The position numbers and the translations under genes were made by a program. The notes under the pieces were generated by a model. That model did not search any database. It was not told the origin of the DNA and saw only the letters and a program-made list of their open reading frames with translations. Shown here piece by piece: positions 1-8,800 of a stretch of 16,682 bases of DNA. Position 1 is the stretch's first letter. The number at the start of each line of letters is the position of its first letter. Source of the DNA: JAMCRM01 sp041685075 (lineage in GTDB: Bacteria > Acidobacteriota > Terriglobia > Bryobacterales > Bryobacteraceae); assembly GCA_041685075.1 (NCBI GenBank), contig JAWLGN010000105.1, positions 1 through 16,682 of the forward strand, written 5' to 3'.

Positions 1-468
1 GCGCGCGGCATCGACCTCGACGAAGAAGCCGTCTCGCTGTGCCGCTCCCAAGGGCTCGAAGCCGAACAGGCGGACCTGTTCGCGTACCTGGACGCCGCAC
101 CGGAGGCAGCCTTCGACGGCATTTTCTGCGCCCAGGTGGTGGAGCACCTGGCGCCCGCGCGCGTGCCCGAGTTCGTGCGGCTGGCGGCATCGCGCCTGGT
201 GCGCGGCGGTGTTCTGGCCATCGAAACCCCCAACCCGGAGTGCCTTGCGATCTTCGCCACCCACTTCTATCTCGATCCAACCCACACGCGTCCGGTGCCC
301 CATCCGCTGCTGGCCTTCTACCTGGAAGAGGCGGGAATGGGGGGACTCGAGTTGCACCGGCTGTCGCCCGCGGCGGAAAGCATGCCCGCGCTCGCGGCGC
401 TGCCGGCGGAGTTCCGCGACACCTTCTTCGGCGGCCTGGACTACGCCCTGATCTCCCGCCGCCTGTAG
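1..468 (+). CDS. SAM-dependent methyltransferase, 5'-truncated
   Basis: The reading frame is open from base 1 to the TAG at 466-468 and encodes the last 155 residues of a class I methyltransferase. The visible part begins just inside the SAM-binding fold. GIDLDEEAV is the acidic end of strand 2, where the adenosine ribose is held. FDGIFCAQVVEHL is the usual strand-4 motif, and LVRGGVLAIETPN is strand 5. A later DPTHTRPVP segment followed by LLAFYLEEAG is typical of Methyltransf_11/23-type enzymes found in sugar, polysaccharide and lipid modification loci. The glycine-rich motif I and the start codon lie outside the window. The substrate cannot be told. It converges with glpX across a 28-bp gap. 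A 6-bp GCCGCC/GGCGGC inverted repeat at 458-478 spans the stop codon but has no T-tract. Confidence 0.8.
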   Translation, partial: ARGIDLDEEAVSLCRSQGLEAEQADLFAYLDAAPEAAFDGIFCAQVVEHLAPARVPEFVRLAASRLVRGGVLAIETPNPECLAIFATHFYLDPTHTRPVPHPLLAFYLEEAGMGGLELHRLSPAAESMPALAALPAEFRDTFFGGLDYALISRRL

Positions 469-496
469 CCTGGGCGGCCTTGGTCCCTCGTGAGGA

Positions 497-1474
497 TTAC
501 CGGAATTGCACCTTCACGTCCGGCTTGTTCTCCAGCCGGACGGTATCGATGAAGCGCACGCGGGCGGGGTTGAGAGTCATCACGATGGATTCGGTACGGA
601 TGCCATCCCCGAAAAAGCGCACGCCTTCCAGCAAGTCGCCCTTGGTGACGCCGCAGCCGGCAAAGACGATTTCACGGCCGGGCGCCAGGTCGTGGGTGAG
701 GTAGACGCGCCGGGTGTCCCGGATGCCCATCCCCTCCATGCGCTCGCGCTGGGCATCGTCTTTCACCACCAGGCGGCCGAGGATCTCGCCGTTCAGGCAG
801 CGCAGCGCGGCGGCGGTGAGAACGCCTTCGGGCGCGCCGCCGGATCCCATGACCGCATGCACGCCGGTGCCGGCCACGGCCGCGGCGATGCCGGCCGACA
901 GGTCGCCGTCGGAGATCAGGCGAATCCGCGCGCCGGCCTGCCGGATATCGGCGATCAGGTCGCGGTGGCGCGGGCGGTCGAGCACGACGATCACCAGGTC
1001 GTCGACGCCGCGCTGCAGCCGGCGGGCGATGGCCTTCAGGTTGTGGCGCACCGGCGCATCGAGATCCACCGCGCCCTTGGCCGGGGGACCCACGATGATT
1101 TTTTCCATGTAGCAGTCCGGAGCGTGCAGCAGTCCGCCGGCTTCCGAGGCCGCCAGCACCGTGACGGCGCCGCCCGCGCAGGTGGCGCACAGGTTGGTGC
1201 CCTCCAGCGGATCGACCGCAATATCCACCTGGCGCGCTCCGGGTACGCCGCGCGCGGCGCCCACCTTCTCGCCGATGTAGAGCATGGGGGCGGAGTCGCG
1301 CTCGCCCTCGCCGATGACGATGGTGCCCTCGATGGCGGTATCGTCCAGCGCGCGCCGCATGGCCTCCACGGCGGCCTGGTCCGATATCTCGCCATCGCCC
1401 ATCCCCATGGTGCGGGCCGCGGCGATCGCGGCCTCCTCCACCACCCGCAGCACCTCCAGGGAGAGATCGAACAT
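497..1474 (-). CDS. glpX: Class II fructose-1,6-bisphosphatase GlpX
   Basis: This 325-residue protein hydrolyses fructose-1,6-bisphosphate to fructose-6-phosphate in the cytoplasm, the committed step of gluconeogenesis. In some bacteria the family also acts on sedoheptulose-1,7-bisphosphate. The whole GlpX family signature is present. GEGERDSAPMLYIGEKVG and DIAVDPLEGTN carry the metal and phosphate ligands, DLVIVVLDRPRHRDLI and LISDGDLSAGIAAAV follow, and MGSGGAPEGVLTAAALRC is near residue 210. The length matches full-size GlpX. The ATG at 1474 is supported by a GAGGAG ribosome-binding site about 12 nt upstream. The divergent dehydrogenase starts only 18 bp away, so the glpX promoter must lie inside that gene's 5' end. 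A TATGAT (minus strand, 1500-1505) is a possible -10, without a recognisable -35. Confidence 0.95.
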   Translation of the reverse strand: MFDLSLEVLRVVEEAAIAAARTMGMGDGEISDQAAVEAMRRALDDTAIEGTIVIGEGERDSAPMLYIGEKVGAARGVPGARQVDIAVDPLEGTNLCATCAGGAVTVLAASEAGGLLHAPDCYMEKIIVGPPAKGAVDLDAPVRHNLKAIARRLQRGVDDLVIVVLDRPRHRDLIADIRQAGARIRLISDGDLSAGIAAAVAGTGVHAVMGSGGAPEGVLTAAALRCLNGEILGRLVVKDDAQRERMEGMGIRDTRRVYLTHDLAPGREIVFAGCGVTKGDLLEGVRFFGDGIRTESIVMTLNPARVRFIDTVRLENKPDVKVQFR

Positions 1475-1492
1475 GTGCTACATTCGCTCCTC

Positions 1493-2461
1493 ATGGAGCA
1501 TCATACAGTCCTGGTCCTGGCCGATCCTACGGAGCGCGAGCTGGCGTTGTTAGAAGCATTACCCCGCGGCACGGACGTGGTGGTGGGGAATCGTCCGGAG
1601 GCCTTTCAACGCGCGGCCGCGGAGGCAGACGTGATCCTGCACTGGTCGGGCAGCGGTGCGGTGCTGGCCGAGGTGCTGCGAATGGCGCCGCGGGTGAAGT
1701 GGGTGCATGCGCGCTCGGCCGGACTGGACGGGATTCTCTCGCCGGAGCTTATAGAGAGCCCGGCCGTCCTTACCAACGCCCGCGGAGTGTTCAGCGCGTC
1801 CCTGGGAGAGTTCGCTATCGGGGCGGCGCTGTTCTTCGCCAAAGACTTCCGCCGCATGGTGCGCAGCCAGCAGGCCGGCGTGTGGGACCAGTTCGACATC
1901 GAACTGCTCGAAGGCGCCGTGATGGGCATCGTGGGCTACGGGGACATCGGGCGCGAAGTGGCGCGGCGCGCGCGTGGCATGGGGATGCGGGTGCTGGCGC
2001 TGCGCGGCCGCCCGGAACTTTCGGCCGGAGATGAATTGATCGAGAAATCGCTGGGGCCCGAGCATCTCACCGAACTGGTGGCGCGCTCCGACTACATCAC
2101 CGCGGCGGCGCCGCTCACGCCGGCCACGCGTGGCATGATCGGGCAGGCGCAGCTTGCCGCCATGAAGCCTTCCGCGGTCCTGATCAACGTGGGGCGCGGG
2201 CCGGTGGTGAATGAAGCGGCGCTGGTATGCGCGCTCGAGCAACGGCGCATTCGCGGCGCGGCGCTCGACGTCTTCGAGACCGAGCCGCTGCCTTCAGGCC
2301 ACCCGTTCTACGCGCTCGACAATGTGCTGCTCTCGCCGCACTGCGCCGACCATACGCACGACTGGCTGGAGCGCGCCATGCGCTGCTTCCTGGAGAACTT
2401 CGAGCGCTACCACCGCGGCCAGCCGCTCGCCAACGTAGTGGACAAGCGGCGCGGCTATTAA
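1493..2461 (+). CDS. D-2-hydroxyacid dehydrogenase (NAD(P)-dependent)
   Basis: A 322-residue member of the D-isomer-specific 2-hydroxyacid dehydrogenase family, which interconverts 2-oxoacids and D-2-hydroxyacids. The Rossmann glycine motif GIVGYGDIG is at residues 145-153. The catalytic triad is in its usual places: Arg235 in NVGRGPVVNE, Glu264 in DVFETEPLP and His283 in LLSPHCADHT. At the end of the second Rossmann strand, where NAD-specific members carry Asp, the sequence reads LALRGRP (Arg171, Arg173). This hints at NADP(H) preference, as in GhrA-like glyoxylate/hydroxypyruvate reductases, but the substrate cannot be assigned. The ATG at 1493 fits the family N-terminus. An in-frame GTG at 1475 with AGGGAG about 10 nt upstream is an alternative adding six residues. 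The frame stays open upstream through the antisense of glpX, but that part has no dehydrogenase character. Its TAA shares the TTAA palindrome with the stop of the convergent kinase. Confidence 0.88.
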   Translation: MEHHTVLVLADPTERELALLEALPRGTDVVVGNRPEAFQRAAAEADVILHWSGSGAVLAEVLRMAPRVKWVHARSAGLDGILSPELIESPAVLTNARGVFSASLGEFAIGAALFFAKDFRRMVRSQQAGVWDQFDIELLEGAVMGIVGYGDIGREVARRARGMGMRVLALRGRPELSAGDELIEKSLGPEHLTELVARSDYITAAAPLTPATRGMIGQAQLAAMKPSAVLINVGRGPVVNEAALVCALEQRRIRGAALDVFETEPLPSGHPFYALDNVLLSPHCADHTHDWLERAMRCFLENFERYHRGQPLANVVDKRRGY

Positions 2462-4029
2462 GCGCCGGCGGCGGCCCGGGCCGGGGCTTTGTCCAGCACC
2501 TCCCGCACCTTGGCGGCGAGCACGTTCGGCAGAAACGGCTTTTGCAGGAAGGCCACTCCGGAATTCAGAATGCCGTGCTGCATCATCGTTTCGTCGGTGT
2601 AGCCGGAGATGTAGAGCAGGCGCGTCTCGGGGCGCAGGCGCGCTAGCTGCACGCCTACCTCGGGGCCGCTCATTTCGGGCATAACCACGTCCAGGATGGC
2701 GAGGTGAATGGGATCCTTGTAGCCCTCGGCGACGCGCCCGGCCTCGACGATGCGGCCGGCCTCCAGCACCAGGTATCCGCGCGCGGTCAGCACGTTGTAG
2801 ATGAGCCTGCGCACGCGCGGCTCGTCTTCCACCAGGAGAACGGTTTCACAGCCGTTGGCGGGCCTTTCATGCGGCCTGGACGCCTGCTCGCGCTCCTCGG
2901 GCGCTGCGACGCGCGGCAGCAGGATGGTGACCGTGGTGCCTGTGCCTTCTTCGCTCTCGAGCATGATGGATCCGCCGCACTGCCGTATGATGCCGTACGC
3001 CGTGGCCAGGCCTAAGCCCGTCCCCCGTCCGGGAGCCTTGGTGGTGTAGAAGGGTTCGAAGGCGTGGCAGCGGGTCTCCTCGCACATTCCCACCCCGGTA
3101 TCCGCGATGGTCAGGACCACGTAGGGACCGGGCTTCAGATCCACCGACGCCGCCGCACGGTCCACATCCACATACTCCTCGCCGGTTTCGATGGCGAGCT
3201 TGCCGCCGTTCGGCATGGCATCCCGGGCGTTCACCACCAGGTTGAGGATGGCGTGTTCGAGCTGTGCGGGATCCGTCCTGACGGTGTCCTCGGCGACTGC
3301 CGGAACGGTGATGAGTTCGATATCCTCGCCGATCAGGGGACGGAGCATGCGCTCCATGTTGACCAGCAGCTCGTTGAGATGCACGATTCTGGTGGCCAGC
3401 GGCTGGTTGCGGCTGAAGGCCAACAGCCGGCGAGTCAGCGCTCCGCCGCGCTGGGCGGCGCGGTTGATTTCCTCGATTGCAGAACGCTGGGCTTCTTCCA
3501 GGCTGTTGCCCACCAGCAACAGTTCAGCGTAACCGCTGATGATGGTCAACAGGTTATTGAAATCGTGAGCCACTCCGCCGGCCAGCCGGCCGATGGCTTC
3601 CAGGCGCTGGGCACGAAGGAACTGCTCCTCCAGGTGTTTGCGCTCGCGCCGCGCGGCCGCCGCGCGCATCTCCCTGGAAAGCGCCGCGGCGAGCCGGATG
3701 GGCTCGTTGCGGCCCACCACATCGCCGGCCCCTGCCGTCAGCACGGCATGCACACAGTGCTCGTCTATAGACGAAGAAACGACGATGAAAGGAATATCCG
3801 GACTCTTCTCCTTCAGAATACGCAGTGCCTCCACGGCACCGAAGTTGGGAAGGAGATATTCCGATAGAATAACATCGGATTTATCCCGCAGGGCCTCCTG
3901 AAAGCACTCTGCCGTATCCACCCGCTGAAAGGTGACAGCATACCCTTGTCTCTCAAGCTGTTCGGCGAGTTCCAGGCAATCGGGTTCCGAGCTGTGGATG
4001 ATTAACGCCCTTAGCGGGATCTCCGGCAC
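2458..4029 (-). CDS. Hybrid sensor histidine kinase, REC-HisKA-HATPase-REC
   Basis: A soluble two-component kinase of 523 residues with no membrane segment. Residues 5-120 form a receiver-like domain. Residues 130-205 are the HisKA dimerisation helices, with phospho-acceptor His155 in GGVAHDFNNLL. Residues 250-372 are the ATPase, with N-box NLVVNARDAM (Asn263 and Asn267), DTGVGM (310-315), FEPFYTTK and GTGLGLATAYG. Residues 395-515 are a second receiver with phospho-acceptor Asp447 in LAILDVVMPEMSG and Lys497 in FLQKPF. The first receiver looks inactive: the aspartate position is Glu57 (LSEYLLP) and the acidic pair is His12-Ser13. The start is a GTG at 4029 preceded by GAGGAGAGG about 4 nt upstream. 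The open frame continues upstream only as antisense of the next gene. No DNA-binding output domain or partner regulator is adjacent, so the target is unknown. The TAA overlaps the stop of the convergent dehydrogenase gene. Confidence 0.9.
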   Translation of the reverse strand: MPEIPLRALIIHSSEPDCLELAEQLERQGYAVTFQRVDTAECFQEALRDKSDVILSEYLLPNFGAVEALRILKEKSPDIPFIVVSSSIDEHCVHAVLTAGAGDVVGRNEPIRLAAALSREMRAAAARRERKHLEEQFLRAQRLEAIGRLAGGVAHDFNNLLTIISGYAELLLVGNSLEEAQRSAIEEINRAAQRGGALTRRLLAFSRNQPLATRIVHLNELLVNMERMLRPLIGEDIELITVPAVAEDTVRTDPAQLEHAILNLVVNARDAMPNGGKLAIETGEEYVDVDRAAASVDLKPGPYVVLTIADTGVGMCEETRCHAFEPFYTTKAPGRGTGLGLATAYGIIRQCGGSIMLESEEGTGTTVTILLPRVAAPEEREQASRPHERPANGCETVLLVEDEPRVRRLIYNVLTARGYLVLEAGRIVEAGRVAEGYKDPIHLAILDVVMPEMSGPEVGVQLARLRPETRLLYISGYTDETMMQHGILNSGVAFLQKPFLPNVLAAKVREVLDKAPARAAAGA

Positions 4030-4351
4030 TTTGCCTCTCCTCTGGGGAGGTGGTGGAATCGACACATAACTTTGGCGTTGAGTGAGATTGTAATCGAGTT
4101 CGAAGATGCAAGCCACTCGGGCAGGCGGCAGGATGTGATCTAACCGACAATTCGTCGCTAGGACTAAGTGCATGTTTTTGAGATATATCCGGGGCATGCG
4201 CCACTCGGCCGGGGATCCCGCACGCAGGCCTTGCTGATGGCAAGCGTGCCGATCCGTACCGATGGCCGTGCGCAGCAGTGCCGAGCCGTGGAACGCACGC
4301 CAGACACCATTGTGTCCGGGCAGGTATGGCAGGATGGGAGATGTCACGTCC
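4030..4351. other. Divergent intergenic region between kinase and amidohydrolase genes
   Basis: These 322 bp separate the divergent starts and must hold both promoters. On the minus strand the kinase ribosome-binding site (AGAGGAGAGG) lies at its left edge. A TACAAT (complement of 4087-4092) is a possible -10, with no good -35 at normal spacing. On the plus strand no convincing promoter is visible; GGGAG at 4336-4340 may be the amidohydrolase ribosome-binding site. Base composition is less GC-rich around 4060-4190 than in the neighbouring genes, as expected for regulatory DNA. I see no RNA gene or small protein gene that I would defend here. Confidence 0.45.
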
Positions 4352-5623
4352 ATGTCCGACACGCTGCTCGTGCGCGGAGCGCGGCAACTGCTGACGTTGC
4401 ACGGCCCCAAAGAACCGCGGCGCGGTTTCGCTTTGAGAGAACTCGGCATCATTCCCGATGGTGCGCTGCTGGTGCGGGACGGCCTCATCGAGGAGGTCGG
4501 CCCCACGCGGAGGGTGGAGAACCTGGCACTGGCGCGCGGGGCGCGGGAGATCGATGCCGCCGGCAAGGTGGTGATGCCGGGTTTTGTAGACAGCCACACG
4601 CACCTGGCGTTCGGAGCACCGTGGCTGGAGGACTACGAGGCGCGCATCGCGGGCGTCAATCCGCTGGATGCCATGAGCGGATGGCGCGCCGGGGCGCAGG
4701 CCCTTCGCACGATGTCGGCCCGGCGGCTGGAGGCGCACTGCCGCGCGGCGCTCGATGCGATGGCACGGCACGGCACTACCACCGTGGAGGTCAAGTCGGG
4801 GCTGGGCTGCGACCCGGCGCTGGATCTGAAAGTGCTGCGAGTGCTGGCGCGGCTCGACGGCGCGCCCCTGACGGTGCTGCGGACGTGCCTAGCGGTGTCG
4901 CCGCTGCTGGCCTCCGGGCACGGGCGGCCGGCCGCGCCGGATGCCGACCGCTTCACGCTGGCGCTGGCAAAGGCGGCGAGCCGCAAGCTGGTGCAGTTCG
5001 CCGATGCCTACGTGGATGCCGGCGAGCAAGGCGCGGAACCCGCGCGGCGCTATCTCACCGCGGCCGCGCGCCTGGGCCTCCATCTCAAGGTGCACGCCGA
5101 CCAGTTCGCCCGAACTCACGGCGCCGCACTGGCCGTGGCGTTCGGCGCGGCCAGCGCAGACCACCTGGTCTACACGGGCGCCGAGGAGATCGCCGCACTG
5201 GCGCGCTCCAACACCATCGCCACGTTGCTGCCCGGATCCAGCTTCCATCTCGGTTGCGGGCCCTATGCTCCCGCCCGCGCCCTGGTGGACGCCGGCGCGG
5301 CGGTGGCGCTGGCCAGCAATTTCAGCCCCAATACCAGTCCCACCTGCAACATGCAAACGGTGCTTTCCCTGGCTTGCTCGCGCATGCGGCTGACGCCCGC
5401 CGAAGCCATCTCCGCCGCCACCATCAACGGAGCGCACGCGCTCCGGTGCGCGGCCACCTGCGGCTCGCTCGAGGTCGGCAAGTTCGGCGACCTGATCGTG
5501 CTGAACGTCTCCGATTACCGCGAGATTCCCTACTGGTTCGGAGTGAACGCCGTCCACATGACGCTGAAGCGCGGCAAGGTGATCTACCGCGAAGGGCGCG
5601 TGGGAGGGACGGAGGCGGATTAG
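4352..5623 (+). CDS. HutI-like (imidazolonepropionase family) amidohydrolase with altered active site
   Basis: A 423-residue metal-dependent amidohydrolase most like imidazolonepropionase (HutI), which opens the imidazolone ring in histidine breakdown. It keeps an N-terminal beta-sandwich part (VVMPGFVDSHTHLAF, metal-ligand His82 and His84), the KSG loop (148-150), KVHADQF with metal-ligand His248, SADHL with His271, and a C-terminal GSLEVGKFGDLIVLN strand. Several expected HutI residues are changed. The catalytic/metal Asp of TDxNPG is Asn323 (ASNFSPNTSP). The KSGYG tyrosine is Leu151, the GAH histidine is Ser183, and the substrate arginine after the HTH loop is Trp91. It may therefore act on another substrate, or weakly. 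No hutH, hutU or hutG is nearby. ATG 4352 fits the family start, with GGGAG about 11 nt upstream. An in-frame ATG at 4334 is a less likely alternative. A generic annotation would call it hutI. Confidence 0.78.
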   Translation: MSDTLLVRGARQLLTLHGPKEPRRGFALRELGIIPDGALLVRDGLIEEVGPTRRVENLALARGAREIDAAGKVVMPGFVDSHTHLAFGAPWLEDYEARIAGVNPLDAMSGWRAGAQALRTMSARRLEAHCRAALDAMARHGTTTVEVKSGLGCDPALDLKVLRVLARLDGAPLTVLRTCLAVSPLLASGHGRPAAPDADRFTLALAKAASRKLVQFADAYVDAGEQGAEPARRYLTAAARLGLHLKVHADQFARTHGAALAVAFGAASADHLVYTGAEEIAALARSNTIATLLPGSSFHLGCGPYAPARALVDAGAAVALASNFSPNTSPTCNMQTVLSLACSRMRLTPAEAISAATINGAHALRCAATCGSLEVGKFGDLIVLNVSDYREIPYWFGVNAVHMTLKRGKVIYREGRVGGTEAD

Positions 5624-5659
5624 GTCCGGCACCGGTAATCTCGCGTTCTCCGAAGGTGA

Positions 5660-5665
5660 TATACT
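5660..5665 (+). promoter_or_regulatory. Possible -10 element upstream of the TonB-dependent receptor
   Basis: TATACT matches the sigma70 -10 consensus at five of six positions and lies in the 179-bp gap between the amidohydrolase and the receptor gene. No good -35 is found 16-18 bp upstream. If used, it would give a leader of roughly 130 nt. This is a candidate only. Confidence 0.3.
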
Positions 5666-5786
5666 TCGCCCAATGCACAGCCCAAGCAGGGATGCGTTGT
5701 GGCGAGAGCAGGGGTACCTTCGAGTTTCGCATCCGGAGATCCGTGCGCGCGCAGCGGACCCGCCTGGAGCTGTTCAACGAACATTC

Positions 5787-5792
5787 AGGAGG
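5787..5792 (+). promoter_or_regulatory. Ribosome-binding site of the TonB-dependent receptor gene
   Basis: A full AGGAGG sits 10 nt before the ATG at 5803 and fixes that start codon. The residues that follow form a good signal peptide. Confidence 0.8.
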
Positions 5793-5802
5793 TTAGTCAT
5801 CG

Positions 5803-8800
5803 ATGTGCCATACACGTGTGCTTCCGGCCGCGGCATTGCTGGCGGCTGCGCTGTTCACGCTTCCTTTCCAAGCGGGCGCACAGGACCCCCGCGGCGCCAT
5901 TGTAGGCCGCATCACAGATTCCACCGATGCCTTCATCCCGGCGGTGACGGTGCGCGCGACGAACGCTGAAACGGGCGTCGTGGCGGCGGGGCAGTCCAAC
6001 GCCGCCGGCAGCTACAGCATCCCGTTCCTGCTGCCGGGCACCTACCAGGTCAGCGCCGAAACCACCGGCTTCAAGAAGTTCGTGCGGGAAGGCATCCAGG
6101 TGCGGGTGGCCGAGCGGGTGGAACTGAATATCCAGATGGAGGTCGGGGCGGTCACCGAGACCGTCGAAGTGCGGGCCGAAACGCCGCTGCTCGACACCGC
6201 GGGCAGTTCCCTCGGCCAGGTGGTGGATCAGCGCCGGGTGAATGAACTGCCGATCGCGGCGGGCAACCCGCTCGAGCTGATCCTGCTTACCCCGGGCATC
6301 ACCGAGCCCAGCAAGTTCCTCTGGAAGCCGGCCTGGAACTTCCGCCAGATCACCGCGGACGGCAACGGCCCCACGAACAACGAGTTCACCATCGACGGCG
6401 TGTCAAACACCTTCGCCGAAGGCAACGCCGGCCGCAGCCGATACGCTTTCAGCCCCCCGGCCTCGGCGGTGCGCGAGTTCAAGATGGAAACCTCTCCGTA
6501 CGACGCTTCGACCGGCCACAGCATCGGCGCCACCGTAAACGTCAGCACGGTGGGCGGCACCAACGAACTGCACGGCGAGGCGCACTGGTTCGTGCGCAAC
6601 AAGGCCTTCGACGCGCCGAACTTCTTCAACAACAAGCGCGGCACCGAACCGGCCGTCTACCAGGACAACCGCTACGGCGCCTCCGCCGGCGGGCCGGTGG
6701 TACTGCCGCGGCTGTACAACGGCAAAAACAAGACCTTCTGGTTCTACGCCTATGAAGCCAACAAGTGGGGCGTGCCGTCGCCGTTCACCGGCACGGTGCC
6801 CTCGGCAGCCATTCGGGCGGGTGATTTTTCCGAGCTGCTGGCCCTTAACAGCAGCTACCAGGTCTACGATCCGGCCACCATCGCGGTGGCTCCCGGCGGG
6901 CGCTTCAGCCGGCAGCCCTTTCCCGGCAACGTGATTCCAACCAGTCGCCTGGACCCTGTAGGCGCGGCGCTCGCCGATCTCTACCCCATGCCCAACCAGC
7001 CGGGCACGCCCGACGGCCGCAACAACTACTTCAACGGCGGGCTCAAGGCGCTGGAGGACTACTACGTGCATTTGGCCCGCGTGGATCACGCCTTCAGCGA
7101 CAGCCACCGCATGTTCGTGCGGGTGCACTACGACTGGTGGGAGGAGGATAAGAACCGCCATTTCAGCAACAGCGTCAACGGCATCATCCTCAACCGCACC
7201 AACCGCGGGCTGACCCTGGACGACGTCTTCACCCTCAGCCCCACCCTGGTGGTAAACCTGCGCTACGGCCTCACCCACCAGGACTTCCCCGAGGAGCGCG
7301 TGAGCCGAGGGTTCGATCTCGCCTCCATCGGATTCTCCCAGAACCTGGTCTCCCAGCTCGTGGATAAGAGCCTGGCCACGCTGCCGCGCGTGACCAACGG
7401 CTACAGCACCATCTCGCCGTGGGAGAGCGGCGACGGGACCACCACCAGCATGACCCACAGCTTCGCAGCCGCCCTCACCAAGTCGCAGGGCTCGCATCAC
7501 TTGAAATTCGGAGCGGATTTCCGCGTCTACCGCGCCTTCGGCAACCGCTTCCCGGAAACCACCGCCCCGCGCCTCGATTACTCGACTTACTGGACCCGCG
7601 GGCCGTTCGATAACTCTCCCGCCGCGAGCATCGGACAGAATCTTGCATCCCAGTTACTCGGCATCCCCGACGGCCAGATGGTGCGTTCCGCCAGCTTCGC
7701 CATGCAGGACCGGTACCTGGGGATGTACCTGCACGACGACTGGAAAGTCAGTCCCCGCCTGACGCTCAACGTGGGGCTGCGCTACGAGTACGAGTCGCCG
7801 GTGACGGAGCGCTTCGACCGCCTGGTGGCGGGCTTTGCCTTCGACACGCCCAATCCCATCGAGGCCCAGTCGCGGGCCGCTTACGCCCAGGACCCCATCG
7901 ACGAGATCTCGCCCGACAACTTCCGGGTGCTCGGCGGGCTCACCTGGGTGGGGGCGGATGGCAACCCCCGCACGCCGTTCGGCGCCGACAAGCACAACCT
8001 GCTGCCGCGCATAGGGCTGGCCTACCAGTTGCTTCCCAAGACCCTGCTGCGCGCCGGCTACGGCATCTACTACGACACCACCGGGGTGAACACCACGCGC
8101 GCTATCCAGACCGGCTTCGCGCAGTCCACCCCCATCCAGCCGTCGCTCGACAGCGGCCTCACGTTCATCGCCAGCAACGCCGATCCCTTCCCCAGCGGGC
8201 TGCTGGCGCCGCTCGGTCCGGCGGGCGGCCTCGTCACTAACCTGGGACAGTCCATCGAGTTCTATAACCGCGACCGCAAGCACGCCTACTCGCAGCGCTG
8301 GTCGTTCGGCATCCAGCAGTTACTACCGCACGAATTCCTGCTGGAAGCCAGTTACGTGGCGAACCGCGGCACCCGGCTGCCGGTGGTGCGGAATTACAAT
8401 GCGCTGCCGAACCGGTATCTCAGCACCAGCCCGGTGCGCGACAACGCCACCAATAACTACCTCACCGCGTCGTTCCCCAATCCTTTCTTCGGACTGGCGA
8501 GCACTTACGGCGCCACCACCTCGCGCTCCGCCCTGCTCCGCCCGTACCCGGCCTTCGGCAGCATCGAGGCGGAAGAGAACATCGGCTACTCCTGGTACCA
8601 CAGCCTGCAGGTGCGCGCGGAGAAGCGCTTCTCCCAGGGCTACACGCTCCTGCTCGGCTACACCTTCTCGAAGCTGATGGAAGCGGTGGAATTCATGAAC
8701 GCGGCGGACGCCATGCCGTATGAGTCCATCGGGAACTTCGACCGGCCGCACCGGCTCTCGCTCAGCGGCATCTGGGAGTTGCCCTTCGGGCGCGGCCGCC

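Noticed and set aside
506..1492. A long plus-strand open frame across glpX, in frame with the dehydrogenase, suggesting a 651-residue fusion protein
   Set aside because: The upstream part is the exact antisense of well-conserved glpX, is rich in His/Ala/Gly/Arg and has no domain character. It is a high-GC shadow frame, and dehydrogenase homology begins only at about 1493.
4030..4599. N-terminal extension of the histidine kinase by 190 residues
   Set aside because: It runs antisense through the HutI-like gene and shows shadow composition. The GTG at 4029 has a strong ribosome-binding site directly before the receiver domain.
6403..7500. A minus-strand open frame of 365 codons inside the TonB-dependent receptor gene
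   Set aside because: It is antisense to a well-supported outer-membrane protein gene, has Gly/Val/Ala/His/Arg-rich shadow composition and contains no recognisable motif.
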